The notes under the pieces are model-generated. The model worked only from the letters and a program-made list of their open reading frames with translations, ran no database searches and was not told the origin of the DNA. Positions 1 through 10,800 of a stretch of 64,000 bases of DNA are shown here, one piece after another. Source of the stretch: Lutraria lutraria (lineage: Eukaryota > Mollusca > Bivalvia > Venerida > Mactridae). The position numbers were made by a program, and so were the translations under genes. Numbering within the stretch: position 1 is the stretch's first letter; each line of letters begins with the position of its first letter. The stretch covers positions 38,723,083-38,787,082 of the forward strand of contig OZ026835.1 of NCBI GenBank assembly GCA_964023205.1, read 5' to 3'.

Positions 1-304
1 CCATACTAGCTCTGGACGGTTAGTCAACTGTCATGAGTTTTAGACCTGACAGTGGCTAAACTTTCTACGGGATAATATAACTACAATATATATATAGTTT
101 TAGGCACATGTGTCCAATCTCTTCGGTAAATAAATTTGATGTTGGTGAGTTATAGAAGATTGAAGACGGACAGTCAGGTTCGAGTATCATTGCGAAAGAA
201 GCATAATGGCAATCTCACACACCTAGATATAATGTTCAAGACATACATGGTGTAACATTTTTAAGAGCACAACAGACACAAACAAAGTCTGAATAATAAC
301 CTAC
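1..304 (-). other. Start of intron 1 of the convertase gene
   Basis: It begins with the donor GTAGGT read on the minus strand at 304-299. I see no further exon before the window edge, so exon 2 is more than 300 bp away. Confidence 0.6.
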
Positions 305-493
305 CTCGTGCACAAAGTTGAATCCATTGTCTCGGGCTACACGGTTAGCTGTTTCTTTGTCGGCAACTTGTATAAGGAACGTATCTAGAAAATATCCAGG
401 ACTTTGTACATCTTCCTCTTCCTCTTCTATTGGTAAACCAGGACTGGTGGCGAGGCAAATACCCAGTAGCAACACACAGAGTCGCTTCCACAT
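305..493 (-). CDS. Proprotein convertase (furin/PC-like), first coding exon
   Basis: This is the N-terminal exon of a subtilisin-like proprotein convertase, a secretory-pathway protease that cleaves precursors at basic sites. It encodes 63 residues: a signal peptide (hydrophobic stretch at about residues 5-16), an acidic linker (EEEEE near 23-27), then the start of the inhibitory prodomain with the pattern FLIQVADKETANRVARDNGF. That pattern matches the family block in which a Trp/Ile-rich strand precedes VA-x-x-x-GF. The exon ends in phase 0 at a good donor (GAG|GTAGGT on the minus strand), consistent with the conserved intron position after the GF block in furin genes. The catalytic domain and everything downstream lie beyond the left edge. 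The family call is by recognition; which convertase it is cannot be told from this exon. Confidence 0.75.
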
Positions 494-1990
494 CTCAACT
501 GTTTCCTTAATATATATTAATAAAAAATATTACTTGTATATACATGTAACATAGGCTACGTGTATATGTCTGTTTGTCTATTTGTCTGTCTGTTTGTTTG
601 TATGTGTGTGTTTGTATGTATGTGGGTCAGATGTACCTATCTGTGTTTCTGTCTGCCTATCTGTCTCCTGACTTCTGTTTTTAGTTATTAGTTAGGCAAA
701 TATTAAAAGGACAATATCGCAAGGCATCTTATTTTCTGATCGATCTTTGTAGTGGTTATTGGTACGACTCTATTACCGCATATAATGATGATAACATTTA
801 TAGTAATAAATTCTTATGTACCATATCAGGTCGGCATGGAAATTCCGCTGATGGCTATTTTCAAGGTTGGCTGTTATTTTATTTCATATAATTATTATAT
901 ATATTTATGTTCATACATGTGAGATATATATAGTAAGCTAAAGCTTGTTAAACCATTTTAACAGATGATAAGCAAATATCACATCATAGAATAAATCAGT
1001 TGCGTTTAATGCAAATATAATCAATACTGTGGTTCGCAACTTGACACCGTTTTTTTATCAGTATACAAAAGTATCTAAAGATGTTCAATAAATTGTCAAA
1101 TTTCATAATTTCTGAATTATTCAACTACATTGTGTTTTATCGTTTACTTTAATATTGTGTTGGTTTGGGACAAAAATAGTGTACATCTTGTTTTATAAAA
1201 TGTAGTAACATTTCTTCAGCGCACAATTGCTCTCATGATCAACAATATAAATTTGAAAGCTTTATTCTCTACATCAGAATACCCTATACCTGATACAGAG
1301 TTTGTATATAACACTCAAACATTATTTAGAGCTCTCCAACTTTCTTATACAATCAGTAACATTTAAAAACAAAATTGGGCTATTTCATCATAATAGAATA
1401 TAAAACCGTCATTTTAACTTCTTAGTTTCGAATTTCGAAGAACGACATAGTACACTCTGCGCTTGCGTAGCAATAAAACGGTTAGAATGCATATTTCAAC
1501 AAGAAAGCTACAATTTACGAAGAACATCCAAATATATAATGTACTCTAACCTGTATTTAGCATTTACTGTTATTCTTAATATAAAACACAATATTGTGTT
1601 GCTACGCATCGTCGACCACCAATAATAATGACTGAATCACAATTATTCATATTAAAACTGTTAATACAAATGTTATATACAGTGTCTCTGACAGACACCA
1701 TACTTGTAATGTTATAGCATTAGTTCCGGTATTTGAAAACAAACATCATAAATTAAATTTCTCCTTGATTAGTTTTTCAGTATGTAACATCCTGTTTATA
1801 AAATTATCATACATAGCCTCGAGTCACTAGGCACTGAAACGAGAACTAAATACACGGATGTGGTGGTCAAGTCAATGAACCACGTCGTCTTATTCAAGTA
1901 CGTCTATGAACCGTGAATTGATTGAAAGTATATAAAAATAATCTCATGTTTTATTGAGCTACTGGTACTACTGTGTTATATATCTGCATG
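494..1990. other. Upstream flank of the convertase gene, no gene seen
   Basis: AT-rich DNA with no supportable coding exon on either strand. It should contain the promoter and 5' UTR of the minus-strand convertase gene, but I cannot place a start site. A degenerate TTTG/GTCT-rich simple repeat runs from about 560 to 672. Confidence 0.5.
560..672. repeat. Degenerate simple repeat (GTCT/TTTG/TATG rich)
   Basis: A pyrimidine/G run of interleaved TGTC, TTTG and TATG tetramers lying about 70-180 bp upstream of the convertase start codon. Confidence 0.6.
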
Positions 1991-2170
1991 TACAGTACAA
2001 CCTCTCCATAGCGGCCCTCTGTAGAGCAACAACCTCTCTATAACAACACCTTCAAAATTTCCCTATGCTGAAATTTACTATAAATTTAACATCTGTTAAA
2101 CAACAACCTCTAAACAACAGCCAATATTTGTAGCTCCCACAGGGTGTTGCTTTACAGAGGTTAAACTGTA
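1991..2170. mobile_element. MITE-like element, family 1 (TACAGT-ACAACCTCT ends)
   Basis: It starts TACAGTACAACCTCTCC and ends AGAGGTTAAACTGTA, an imperfect terminal inverted repeat. Related ends occur at 6482-7093 and 8208-8354. There is no coding potential, so it is probably non-autonomous. Confidence 0.5.
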
Positions 2171-2357
2171 TAACCTGTTTGTATCAATAAATGCTTCTTA
2201 AGATGGGGATGATAGGTGGTCTAGTACACGACTTAGCCAAGAGTCCGGTTTCGGAGAATTCCAGTTTTCACCGAACTTTTGATAAATTAGGTAAAAATGG
2301 GACTTAAAAATAATCCGGTTTTCAGGGAATTTCGGTTTTCAGAGAAGTCAAGGTTTC

Positions 2358-2379
2358 GGGGGGGGGGGGGGGGGGGGGG
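2358..2379 (+). repeat. 22-base G homopolymer
   Basis: An uninterrupted run of G follows a short region in which CCGGTTTTCAG-like phrases recur (about 2245-2355). It is capable of G-quadruplex formation on the plus strand. Confidence 0.9.
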
Positions 2380-2826
2380 TTGTACAAATGGTACGCTTAT
2401 GGACTTAGTTTACCTTTGTGTTTGATAAAAGTGTACACATCCAGTGAGAAAATTTCATTTGTTTTATTTCAATTTATTTTTACGTATCAAAAGTTTTAGA
2501 GAAATTTTGTTGAATCCTCAGAATGTTCGTCACAAAGGAATGTGTGTTGCTCTAGATTTTAACCAATGCATGATAAAAACGGTGAGGTCTGGCACATTAC
2601 ATGTGCTTGAATTGACTTTTATATACTCTTTCGGTCTGTTTGATTACTACGCCCTGTTCCGGTCTGCAAACAGATAATTTTTACATGCACTCTGCTTGCT
2701 CTACACTCTGCTATCTGTTGCAATCTGACTTCAACGCAAATTAAGCAATCTGATAGAACGGTATTGCAATCAAACGAAGTTAGCATCCTGAAATTTGCCA
2801 ATTTTTAGAATTCTGTTTGTTTTGTT

Positions 2827-3060
2827 TCATTGGGATTTACGCCCCTTTTCAACAGCCAGAGACATATCAGGCGGACAGTTTACATAATCATCGTACCTGT
2901 GAAGAACCAGTACTAGACTCCCATCCTCCGTAAGCAACTGTTTACTTTCGCACATAAAGAGACATGATCGGAAGCTGGGCCCGAACCCACGACCCTGTAT
3001 CAGGGAGAGGTTGCAGTATTTGAAGTCAGCGACCTTAACCACTCGACCACGGAGGCGGGT
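2827..3060 (-). mobile_element. tRNA-derived SINE, family A
   Basis: Read on the minus strand it starts with a tRNA-like head. An A-box-like segment (TGGTCGAGTGGTTAAGG) precedes a B-box-like segment (GGGTTCGGGCCC), followed by a body containing AGAGACATG-type and CAGTACTAG-type blocks in reverse complement. The tail contains GGGGCGTAAA. Related copies lie at 5395, 7494, 7690 and 52705. Confidence 0.8.
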
Positions 3061-4113
3061 CAGTCTTTATATGCATGTCATGTAGTACATACCCTGGTTT
3101 CTTTTTCCGAAAACAGAGCTTCCCACATCAATAATAGTTTATTGTACTTGGAGACAACGTAGAATGATCCGGTGGAAACGAATGTCTCCAATGAGAGCTG
3201 ATTAAAAAGGGTCCATAACTCCTGTGCAAATGTTTGGATTTTAAAGAAAATCGAACTTGACCTATCTTTTATCATTTTACACCTTCGTATAAAATATGAA
3301 ACCAAACCATGGTATATTTTTCTTGAGTTCGGAAACCAAAATATGAACGGACGGACGGAAGGACAGACAGGGGTAACACTGAATGAGATATAATTGCTAA
3401 ATGCATCAGCAACATCATTAGCCTGTTGTTTCTAATTAAGCATTCATTACAAATAACATACACCAACTGTTTAAAGATATCATTCTGTATGATAATTACA
3501 TCCAATGAATGAATAAATCACCCGAGGTGAAATTGTAAATAACTGAATATGATCAACAACAACAATCAAATATATTTGGTAAAACATTCCACACACATGA
3601 CAACATTAAACAATGTTGTTTAGTGAAGTTTAACCAATGACAACAATATTCTATGTCACATGACTGTCTGATGCTCAGAGCGTAGCAGTTTCCACTCCTT
3701 CTGACCAGACTTAAGGTATTATAGGGGAAATAACTGAAAGGAATGTCATCAAACAGGTTATAGTTTTTTTTTTCTTATGTTTTTTTGCCAAACAATGTTA
3801 AGTTGTACTCTGATTAAGGAAAAGTAACCCGACAGGCTACAGTGACAGAATCAACAATTTTAAGAATCAATTTCAAGAAATTTGAAAATGTCAAAACCAT
3901 AGGATATTAGATTGAAGAAATGTTTCGGGCTGTACGCATAAAAACCATACTAATATTGCCCGATAATGAAACCTATTCCCAATTGTTTATCTTTGTGCCA
4001 CACAGTTGGATAATTACGCTTCATGCGTCAGATATTTTACATTTAGGGAGTAACATGTGGGCCTCTTAAGTATTGTTCACCACAAAAATATCACAATACA
4101 TCATAGCTATATG
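3061..4113. other. No gene seen
   Basis: Short frames only, with no splice-bounded coding exon or recognisable family. No repeat identified. Confidence 0.45.
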
Positions 4114-4119
4114 TCTGGA

Positions 4120-4235
4120 ACACAGGCTACCGGCATGTGATAACAGCAAATTAAAGTTTCACAAAAAAAATTCACCTTATATATATCATAGAGTGAAACT
4201 TTATTTTGCTGTTATCACATGCCGGTAGCCTGTGG
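4120..4235. mobile_element. 116-bp foldback element with 6-bp target-site duplication
   Basis: Two arms of about 43 bp (CACAGGCTACCGGCATGTGA and its near-perfect reverse complement) flank a loop of about 28 bp. The element is bounded on both sides by TCTGGA (4114-4119 and 4236-4241), as expected for a target-site duplication. It has no coding capacity. Confidence 0.75.
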
Positions 4236-4241
4236 TCTGGA

Positions 4242-5394
4242 TAATTTTACAGTTTCTTCAATTTTATTTCAAGAAAACACTCTCAATTAAGATATTTTGT
4301 TGGAGCACGTGCGTGCTGTGCATACTGGGTTATCAACACGTATATTTATTGCATTAAGATAAATAGACGCATAAAACCTCGTTGAGGCAATTCAAACTAC
4401 CAGCATGCATTCTGAATGCAAACGTCTGTACATTAAAAACAACTTATAAGGGACACTGGTTTGGAGACAGAAAAAGGTCACAAACTTTTGTACGTCGAGA
4501 AATAAGAAAATATATATACATCGAAATAGATATGAAAGTATAAAGATTTGATATGAAATAAATCTATCCGTCCATATGAAACTCAATGGACTAAACTTAC
4601 CAACTACAAACACGGTGTAGATATATCCTTTCACTTGAATATATCAATCCTCCATTTTGTCGAGCACACAAACTTTCAAAATACACATTAACTCCAAACT
4701 CCCGTGAAAAATGAACCCGAAATATAACCCTGTATTGTCATCCAAAACTAAACACAAAAGACTACGTCAATACATCGATAAATAAGTAAGTTTTACATTT
4801 ACATGTATAAAAGATTTACTGCGAGTGAAAATCGTGACATCAAATTTAAACTCTATATATCCAATACAAAAGACGATATTTAGCTTTTGGGTATATTTAT
4901 GTGTGTATATATAGAATTTGATATGACGTACATCGGTTTATCAATGTACCGTGAATACACACATTTAATTCCTTTCCGTGGTGTTGTATCTTTAATATCA
5001 ACAATTAAATGCTTATTTATATTGAACAAGTCGTGGGAGGATTTGGTAAAGGGATTTTCATTTTATAAAAACCCCGACAGTTGACATCCGTTTGCAAAGA
5101 TAAGAAATGTTAAATTACAGTTAGAATTATGTATGTTCTACATCATTACCCGAACTTAATGATTCAACAAATAAATAATTAAACATGTTGACTTTTAAAT
5201 TGTAAAGATGAAACTAGGACTGGTTTCACAGGGCTAAATAACTTGTTCAATATAAAACGGTGAAAAGGATATATTAAGATTATCTTTAAACTTAAAAGGG
5301 CGATTTTCTCACTTTATACGAAGAATCTGATATTAATTGACGACGCGTACGCCTTGCTCATTCTGTATGTGTCCTATCCGTTTACTGAAGATTT
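4242..5394. other. No gene seen
   Basis: AT-rich sequence with no supportable exon, RNA gene or repeat. Confidence 0.4.
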
Positions 5395-5631
5395 TTGTTT
5401 GTTTGTTTTGGGTTTGTTTTACGCCCCTATTAAACTGCCTCAGGCGACAGTTCACCTAACCATCGTTCCTGGAAAGAACCAGTACTAGACTCCTATCTTC
5501 CGCAAGCAACTGCCATCTTGCTTACATAAAGAGACATGGTCGGTAGCTGGGCTTGAACCCATGACTCTCTATCAGTGAGAGGTTACAGTGATTTGAAGTC
5601 ACGACCTTAACCACTCTACCACGGAGGCGGG
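5395..5631 (-). mobile_element. tRNA-derived SINE, family A
   Basis: Same organisation as the copy at 2827. The tRNA-like head lies at the right end (B-box-like GGGTTCAAGCCC, A-box-like TGGTAGAGTGGTTAAGG on the minus strand) and the tail with GGGGCGTAAAAC at the left. Confidence 0.8.
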
Positions 5632-5936
5632 TGATTACTGAAGAATGAAATGAAACTTTATCAAGTTAGCTAGAGAAATGTTAAACAAATCCGACATTAA
5701 CAAAATAACCGGTGTAACGTGACCGAGCTCACATAACAATTGGGTGCTATTTAATCCGTGACAATTGCTGTTTGCAAAATGTACAAGTAGTTAAGAGTTT
5801 ATGAGAGAAAACAAGAGTTGAACGAGTTGATTATCATGCTACTCAGCTTTTCCTCCAGCTCTCATTCCCATTGACCATTTCCTCTTCCCTATAGAATGTA
5901 AATCGAATTAGCTGGTCGCAAGTATGCAGCCACAAT

Positions 5937-6200
5937 AGGCCCCGAGCTTATAAAGCTTGAGAACATTACCCGAGCTCAAATCTTAATTCCATTCTCAAAG
6001 TACAAAATGTACTATGGTTGATATGATAAATCTTATTAATGTTTGAATACATAGTCTGATCAACTATGCTGTCAGACTAGTGTATCAATAATGTCATAAT
6101 TGTCTTATCAATATTAACTTAGACGTTTCGAAAGACAGGTTATGAGACTTGAGCTCGCAGACCGATCTCAGTTATATTCATATAAGCTATGTCCCTGGTG
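5937..6200. mobile_element. MITE-like element, family 3
   Basis: The left part (GGCCCCGAGCTTATAAAG ... GAGCTCAAATCTTAATTCC) is mirrored by the right part (GAGACTTGAGCTCGCAGACC ... TATAAGCTATGTCCC), giving an imperfect inverted repeat. Relatives lie in intron 3 of both GPCR copies (about 25510-25640, truncated, and 50861-51106). Confidence 0.55.
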
Positions 6201-6214
6201 CTCTGCATCTACTT

Positions 6215-6296
6215 TAAATTGGTTTCCGTTCCATGTTGCAGTGCACCAACAGGCTTTTTTGTACACACAAGTCAACGGGAACCAGTTTACATCTAC
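6215..6296. repeat. Short palindromic element (AACTGGTTCCCGTT type)
   Basis: TAAATTGGTTTCCGTTCCATG at the left faces CAACGGGAACCAGTTTA at the right. A compact 49-bp version lies at 8582-8630, and single arms occur near 20795 and 49440. Confidence 0.45.
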
Positions 6297-6481
6297 TTAT
6301 ACCATAATGACGGGAGACAACTCTGCAGTATTTAAATCATGGATCTTTGTCTATTAGACGAGCCGATCTGGACGGTTTCTACTGTATTCAGGAGTACGTC
6401 AAATTCTGAGTCCACTCAACTTGCAATCAGCTTCTTTAATCCAGTTTCCAGCATTATTTGATTCCTGTTATCTTTGCTTAA

Positions 6482-7093
6482 TACTGTGCAACCCCTCTTA
6501 AAGACGTTTTCGGTAGTTTGCTACATTTTTCACATAGACATATGGGAAAAATCAAAACTGATCAATGATTTTTTTTAAACTTTGCATAATCGTAGCGTAT
6601 GATACCAGAAACGTTTTAAGCGAAACAAATTGGGGATTTTGAGTAATCTGCCCTTGAATTTGAATTTTTGCTTATTTTGGGTCATTTCAAGGGCAGATAA
6701 CTCATACATAAATCTCAAATACCATGGTTTTACTTTTGATTAATGTTTTTCATTTTATTCTTGGTCTAAAAACAAAATTTCATAAAATTCCATTTAATAT
6801 TTATATTGTCTTTTCTCAGTTGAAGTTAAGAGACTGAAAATTATTTAAGAAAATTGGCATTGGTTTAGGTAAAGAAAAAAACTTAATAATTCATGAAATA
6901 TTTCACGATGACATGAAAAGAAGTCGGCTTCCAAAAAATGAAAATAGATACGGCCTTGCTTTCCATTATGTTGAATTATCTGCCCTTGAAATGATGTTAT
7001 TGTTGAGACGTTGTTGCTCCAGAGAGGTGAACTGCTGTTTTTGAAGGGAGGTAGTTGCAAAAGAGAAGGCCACTCTGGAGAGGTTGTACTGTA
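6482..7093. mobile_element. MITE-like element, family 1, long form
   Basis: It starts TACTGTGCAACCCCTCT and ends GAGAGGTTGTACTGTA. Its inside (about 6640-7000) carries repeated ATCTGCCCTTGAA phrases in both orientations and matches a block at 26895-27290 in intron 5 of GPCR copy A. No coding capacity. Confidence 0.5.
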
Positions 7094-7493
7094 TTCACAA
7101 GTATATACAGTAACGTAAATATTTATATTTCGGAGATTTATATCAGATATCATGATCAAGTATGCTTTAAAGATATGAAATTAGTTATCTAGTTTTATTC
7201 CAGATTTTCAAATATATATTTAACTCTTTAGAAATCTAACTCATAGTTCCATTGATCAAATGTATTAAGATATCTGGTATATACTAGTTTCACAGATGTC
7301 AGATACATTTAATTATATCAGATGATAATGTATGTGTTGTAGATATCATGTGAGTGTGACTGCAACAGGATGTATTGGTTGTTTTTATAGATGATTAACA
7401 CAACGGAACACTTGATAGAGGATCTTTAATATCAAAGTATGAACCTGAATGGAACCTGTTATATAACAATTAGTATTAAAACCAACTTCAGAC

Positions 7494-7681
7494 CCTCCTC
7501 CGTGGTCGAGTCGTGAGTTCGAGCCCAGCTACTGACCACGTCTCTTTATTTAAGATTGAAGGCAGTAACTGTTGCTTACGGATGATGGGAGTCTAGTTCT
7601 GGTTCTTGCCAGGAACGATGTTAAACTGTCCGCTTAAAATGACTCTGACTGTTGAAAAGGGGCGCAAAACTCAATCAAACA
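7494..7681 (+). mobile_element. tRNA-derived SINE, family A, head internally deleted
   Basis: The CCTCCGTGGTCGAGTCG start runs straight into GAGTTCGAGCCC, so the segment between the A and B boxes is missing. The body and GGGGCGCAAAACTC tail match the other family A copies. Confidence 0.75.
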
Positions 7682-7689
7682 ATTTGTTT

Positions 7690-7934
7690 ATATTTGTTTG
7701 TTTATATCGAGTTTTACGCCCCCTTTTCAACAGCAGAGTCATATAATAATTAGGCGGATAGTTCACCTAAGCATCGTTCCTGGGGAGAACCAGTACTAGA
7801 CTCCCATTCTCTGTAAGCAACTGTCAACTTTCTTACATAAAGAGACATGGTCGCCCGAACCCACGACCCTCTGTCAGTGAGAGGTTACGGTGATTTGAAG
7901 CCAGCGACTTTAACCACTCGACCATGGAGGCGGG
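7690..7934 (-). mobile_element. tRNA-derived SINE, family A
   Basis: A copy in the opposite orientation to the one ending at 7681, about 10 bp away. The two lie tail to tail. Its head on the minus strand reads CCTCCATGGTCGAGTGG. Confidence 0.8.
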
Positions 7935-8054
7935 TTTCACACAAACGAATAAACAAACATAAAAAACAGCTTAAGTATTATAATAATATATACATGTACG
8001 TGTAGATTATACTACAATGTACAACGCTATACTTGTGTATTGTATAGTTAAATC

Positions 8055-8213
8055 TACGAACTAAGGCCAGTCTTGGGAAAGACATCATTTTGCCCTTATT
8101 GACTGATAGTCATTATTCGGAGTCCATTTTGTTTTAAATAATCAATGTCGTTTTTTAAAGAGAGTGGCCTTTATTCGGGCGGGTCGCTAATACAGGTTTG
8201 ACAGTACAGTGCA
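8055..8213. mobile_element. MITE-like element, family 2
   Basis: It shares the pattern of TGGCCTTTATT blocks around a central AATAATCAATGTC and a right end CAGGTTTGACAGTA with the copies at 8762 and 12237. Confidence 0.5.
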
Positions 8214-8354
8214 AAATTATGCTGTTTTTTGTTGAGAGGTAGTTGCTCTAGAAAGGTTAAATAAATAGTTAATTAGTTAATGCAGTAGGAAAAAAACGTT
8301 GTTGATGAGAGGTTGTTGCTCAATAAAGGGCCACTCTGGAGAGGTTGCATTGTA
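8208..8354. mobile_element. MITE-like element, family 1, partial or diverged
   Basis: It contains two GTTGAGAGGTAGTTGCTC-type blocks and ends CTCTGGAGAGGTTGCATTGTA, like the right end of the 6482-7093 element. Confidence 0.4.
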
Positions 8355-8581
8355 TATTAAATGTCGCAGTATTTCTAATGTAATTCATTAAATAAACACT
8401 TAGTAGTAATTAAGGCATGTCATTTGCCATTATTGGGATATTGTAATCAAGTGGGATATGTAAGTAGAAATTCAGTGATGATAATTGTTGTATATAATAG
8501 ATTATTTGTAATATACTGCGTGGTTGTCGGAAGATGGATAGGTCGAACAAGGGATCAGTACTTCGTAGAATTGGTGCAGTG

Positions 8582-8630
8582 TAAACTGGTACCCGTTGGT
8601 GCGCTGCAGCATGGAACGGGAACCAGTTTA
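8582..8630. repeat. 49-bp palindrome
   Basis: TAAACTGGTACCCGTT faces AACGGGAACCAGTTTA around a CTGCAGC centre. It can fold into a hairpin, and relatives are dispersed in the window. Confidence 0.6.
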
Positions 8631-8761
8631 ATTAGGTACAATGTATAGTTAATGTTGTGTAGGAATAGTGATACAATGCAGGACCCTCATGCAGTACAAT
8701 AACCACGTGATTTACATACAAACGCTCAAAGATGTGTTTAATGAAACTTTTATCTACAATG

Positions 8762-8908
8762 AAACCTGTAAACAAATGCCACCCTTTGGAATGGCATAAT
8801 GTGGCCTTTATTGACGGGTGGCCATTTCTATTCTAGATAATCAATGTCAGTATTTAGTAGAATTGCATTTATTCACCGGGTGGCCTTAATTCGATAGGTT
8901 TGACTGTA
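8762..8908. mobile_element. MITE-like element, family 2
   Basis: It runs from CCTGTAAACAAATGCCACC to ATAGGTTTGACTGTA with internal TGGCCTTTATT and AATCAATGTC blocks shared with the copies at 8055 and 12237. Confidence 0.55.
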
Positions 8909-9159
8909 ATCCTAAGATATCATCTATTTCGCTGTCAGAATATCAATTTCACAAACCTGTTTATTGTTTATTCTTCTTTGGTTTATGTTTAATAATTATG
9001 AAAGTTGAAAACTTAAACTTTTAACATATTTGCATTTAACTATCATCTATTTTAGTCATCAGGAGTGTATTCATGTGGTGAAGACATTCGACAGTCAGAA
9101 CAAATATCCGGGTGTATTTATAGTTGTATAGGGAATCTAGATGAAATATAGAAACTCCA

Positions 9160-9990
9160 TATCAGTCTACGACATTATACTGTAAGTATATACAATATAA
9201 TTTTATTATCAATCTACGACATTATACTGTAAGTATATACAAAATATCAATCTACGACATTATTCTGTAAGTATAGACAACATATCAATCTACGACATTA
9301 TACTGTAAGTATAGACAACATATCAATCTACGACATTATACTGTAAGTATATGCAATGTATCAATCTACGACATTATACTGTAAGTATATGCAATGTATC
9401 AATCTACGACATTATACTGTAAGTATAGACAATATATCAACCTACGTCATTATACTCTAAGTATATACCATATATCAATGCACGACATTATACTGTAAGT
9501 ATATACTATATATTAATCTACGACACTATACAGTAAGTATATACAATGTATCAATCTACAATATTATACTGTAAGTATATACAATACATCAACCTACGAC
9601 ACTATACTGTAAGTATATACCATATATCAATCTACGACATTATACTGTAACTATAGACAACATATCAAGCTACGACATTATACTGTAAGTATAGGCAATA
9701 TATCAACCTACGTCATTATACTGTAAGTATATATCATATGTCAATCTACGACATTATACTGTAACTATAGACAACATATCAAGCTACGACATTATACTGT
9801 AAGTATAGACATTATATCAACATACGACATTATACTGTAAGTATAGACACTATAACAGTCTACGACATTATACGGTAAGTATAGACACTATAACAGTCTA
9901 CGACATTATACTGTAAGTATAGACACTATAACAGTCTACGACATTATACTGTAAGTATAGACACTATAACAGTCTACGACTTTACACTGT
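9160..9990. repeat. Minisatellite, unit about 38 bp, about 22 copies
   Basis: The unit reads roughly ATCAATCTACGACATTATAC followed by TGTAAGTATAGACAACAT. Variants drift along the array, and the last four or so units share an ACACTATAACAGTCTACG form. Almost every unit contains GTAAGTAT, a full match to the 5' splice-site consensus, although the array lies in intergenic DNA. Confidence 0.9.
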
Positions 9991-10609
9991 TAATATAGCC
10001 AATAATTTTTTATAAAAGGTATGTTGTCTTGTGTTGTGCACATAGATTATCTTGTTAGGGGGCAGTTGTTCAAATGATCATTCGGATGTATCTATTGAAA
10101 AAGCATTAATTAACATACTGATGATGAACGGTAGACATTGACAGGAGGTGCATACTCGTAACTTTATGAGGTCAACAAGATGATGTATAGAAGCGAAACA
10201 ATATATGGGACTTTAAGACAGATATAATACCATAGGCACGTACAGTGAATATTTGCATGATAACATATCAACACTGTTTCATGGAGGGCTTCTGTTTGAT
10301 CATATGTAAGATAAACGTATGCTTGAAATAAATAAACGAATGATCTTAGCAACACACACGTTAACTACCGCTGATATGATAAATTGTTACACGAACAGGA
10401 TTCAGTTAATATTTTTTGTAAAAATGTGTATTTTTTGCTTCAGGAATTATATGAAACATTCATAATACAGAATTGCCATGTAATTAGGCAACGCTTTACA
10501 AAGAATGTTTTAAAATCATTACTAACATGTTTAAAAACTAATCGAAATAATTGTGCACACACTGATGGCTAATGTTAAAGTGAGTCATTCGGTGCGATCA
10601 CTACATGCT
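9991..10609. other. No gene seen
   Basis: No supportable exon, RNA gene or repeat. Confidence 0.4.
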
Positions 10610-10624
10610 CATGTGAGGAAATTT

Positions 10625-10800
10625 CCTGACGAATAAGATTATTCGTTGAAGGCCTCCGTTTAAGGAGTGGTATGGTCTCTGGCATGTAATCACTATAGCC
10701 CCTCACTGCTGTGAGAACAATCCCACCCGCGACCAAATTTCACATGTCAGGAAGGTAGCTGGGTCGACTTCTGGACAAATCTTTCACTTCATGATACAAG
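10625..10800 (+). mobile_element. tRNA-derived SINE, family B (diverged)
   Basis: A head-like segment (GGAGTGGTATGGTCTCTGGCA) precedes a degenerate B-box (GAGAACAATCCC), followed by GACCAAATTTCACATGT and AGCTGGGTCGAC. The body blocks match, in opposite orientation, the element at 39828-40005. Confidence 0.45.

Noticed and set aside
6845..7159. 104-codon minus frame
   Set aside because: It lies inside a family 1 repeat element and has no recognisable product.
9160..9990. Regularly repeated units resembling a CRISPR array
   Set aside because: There are no unique spacers between repeats; it is a head-to-tail minisatellite in animal DNA. The same holds for the other arrays.
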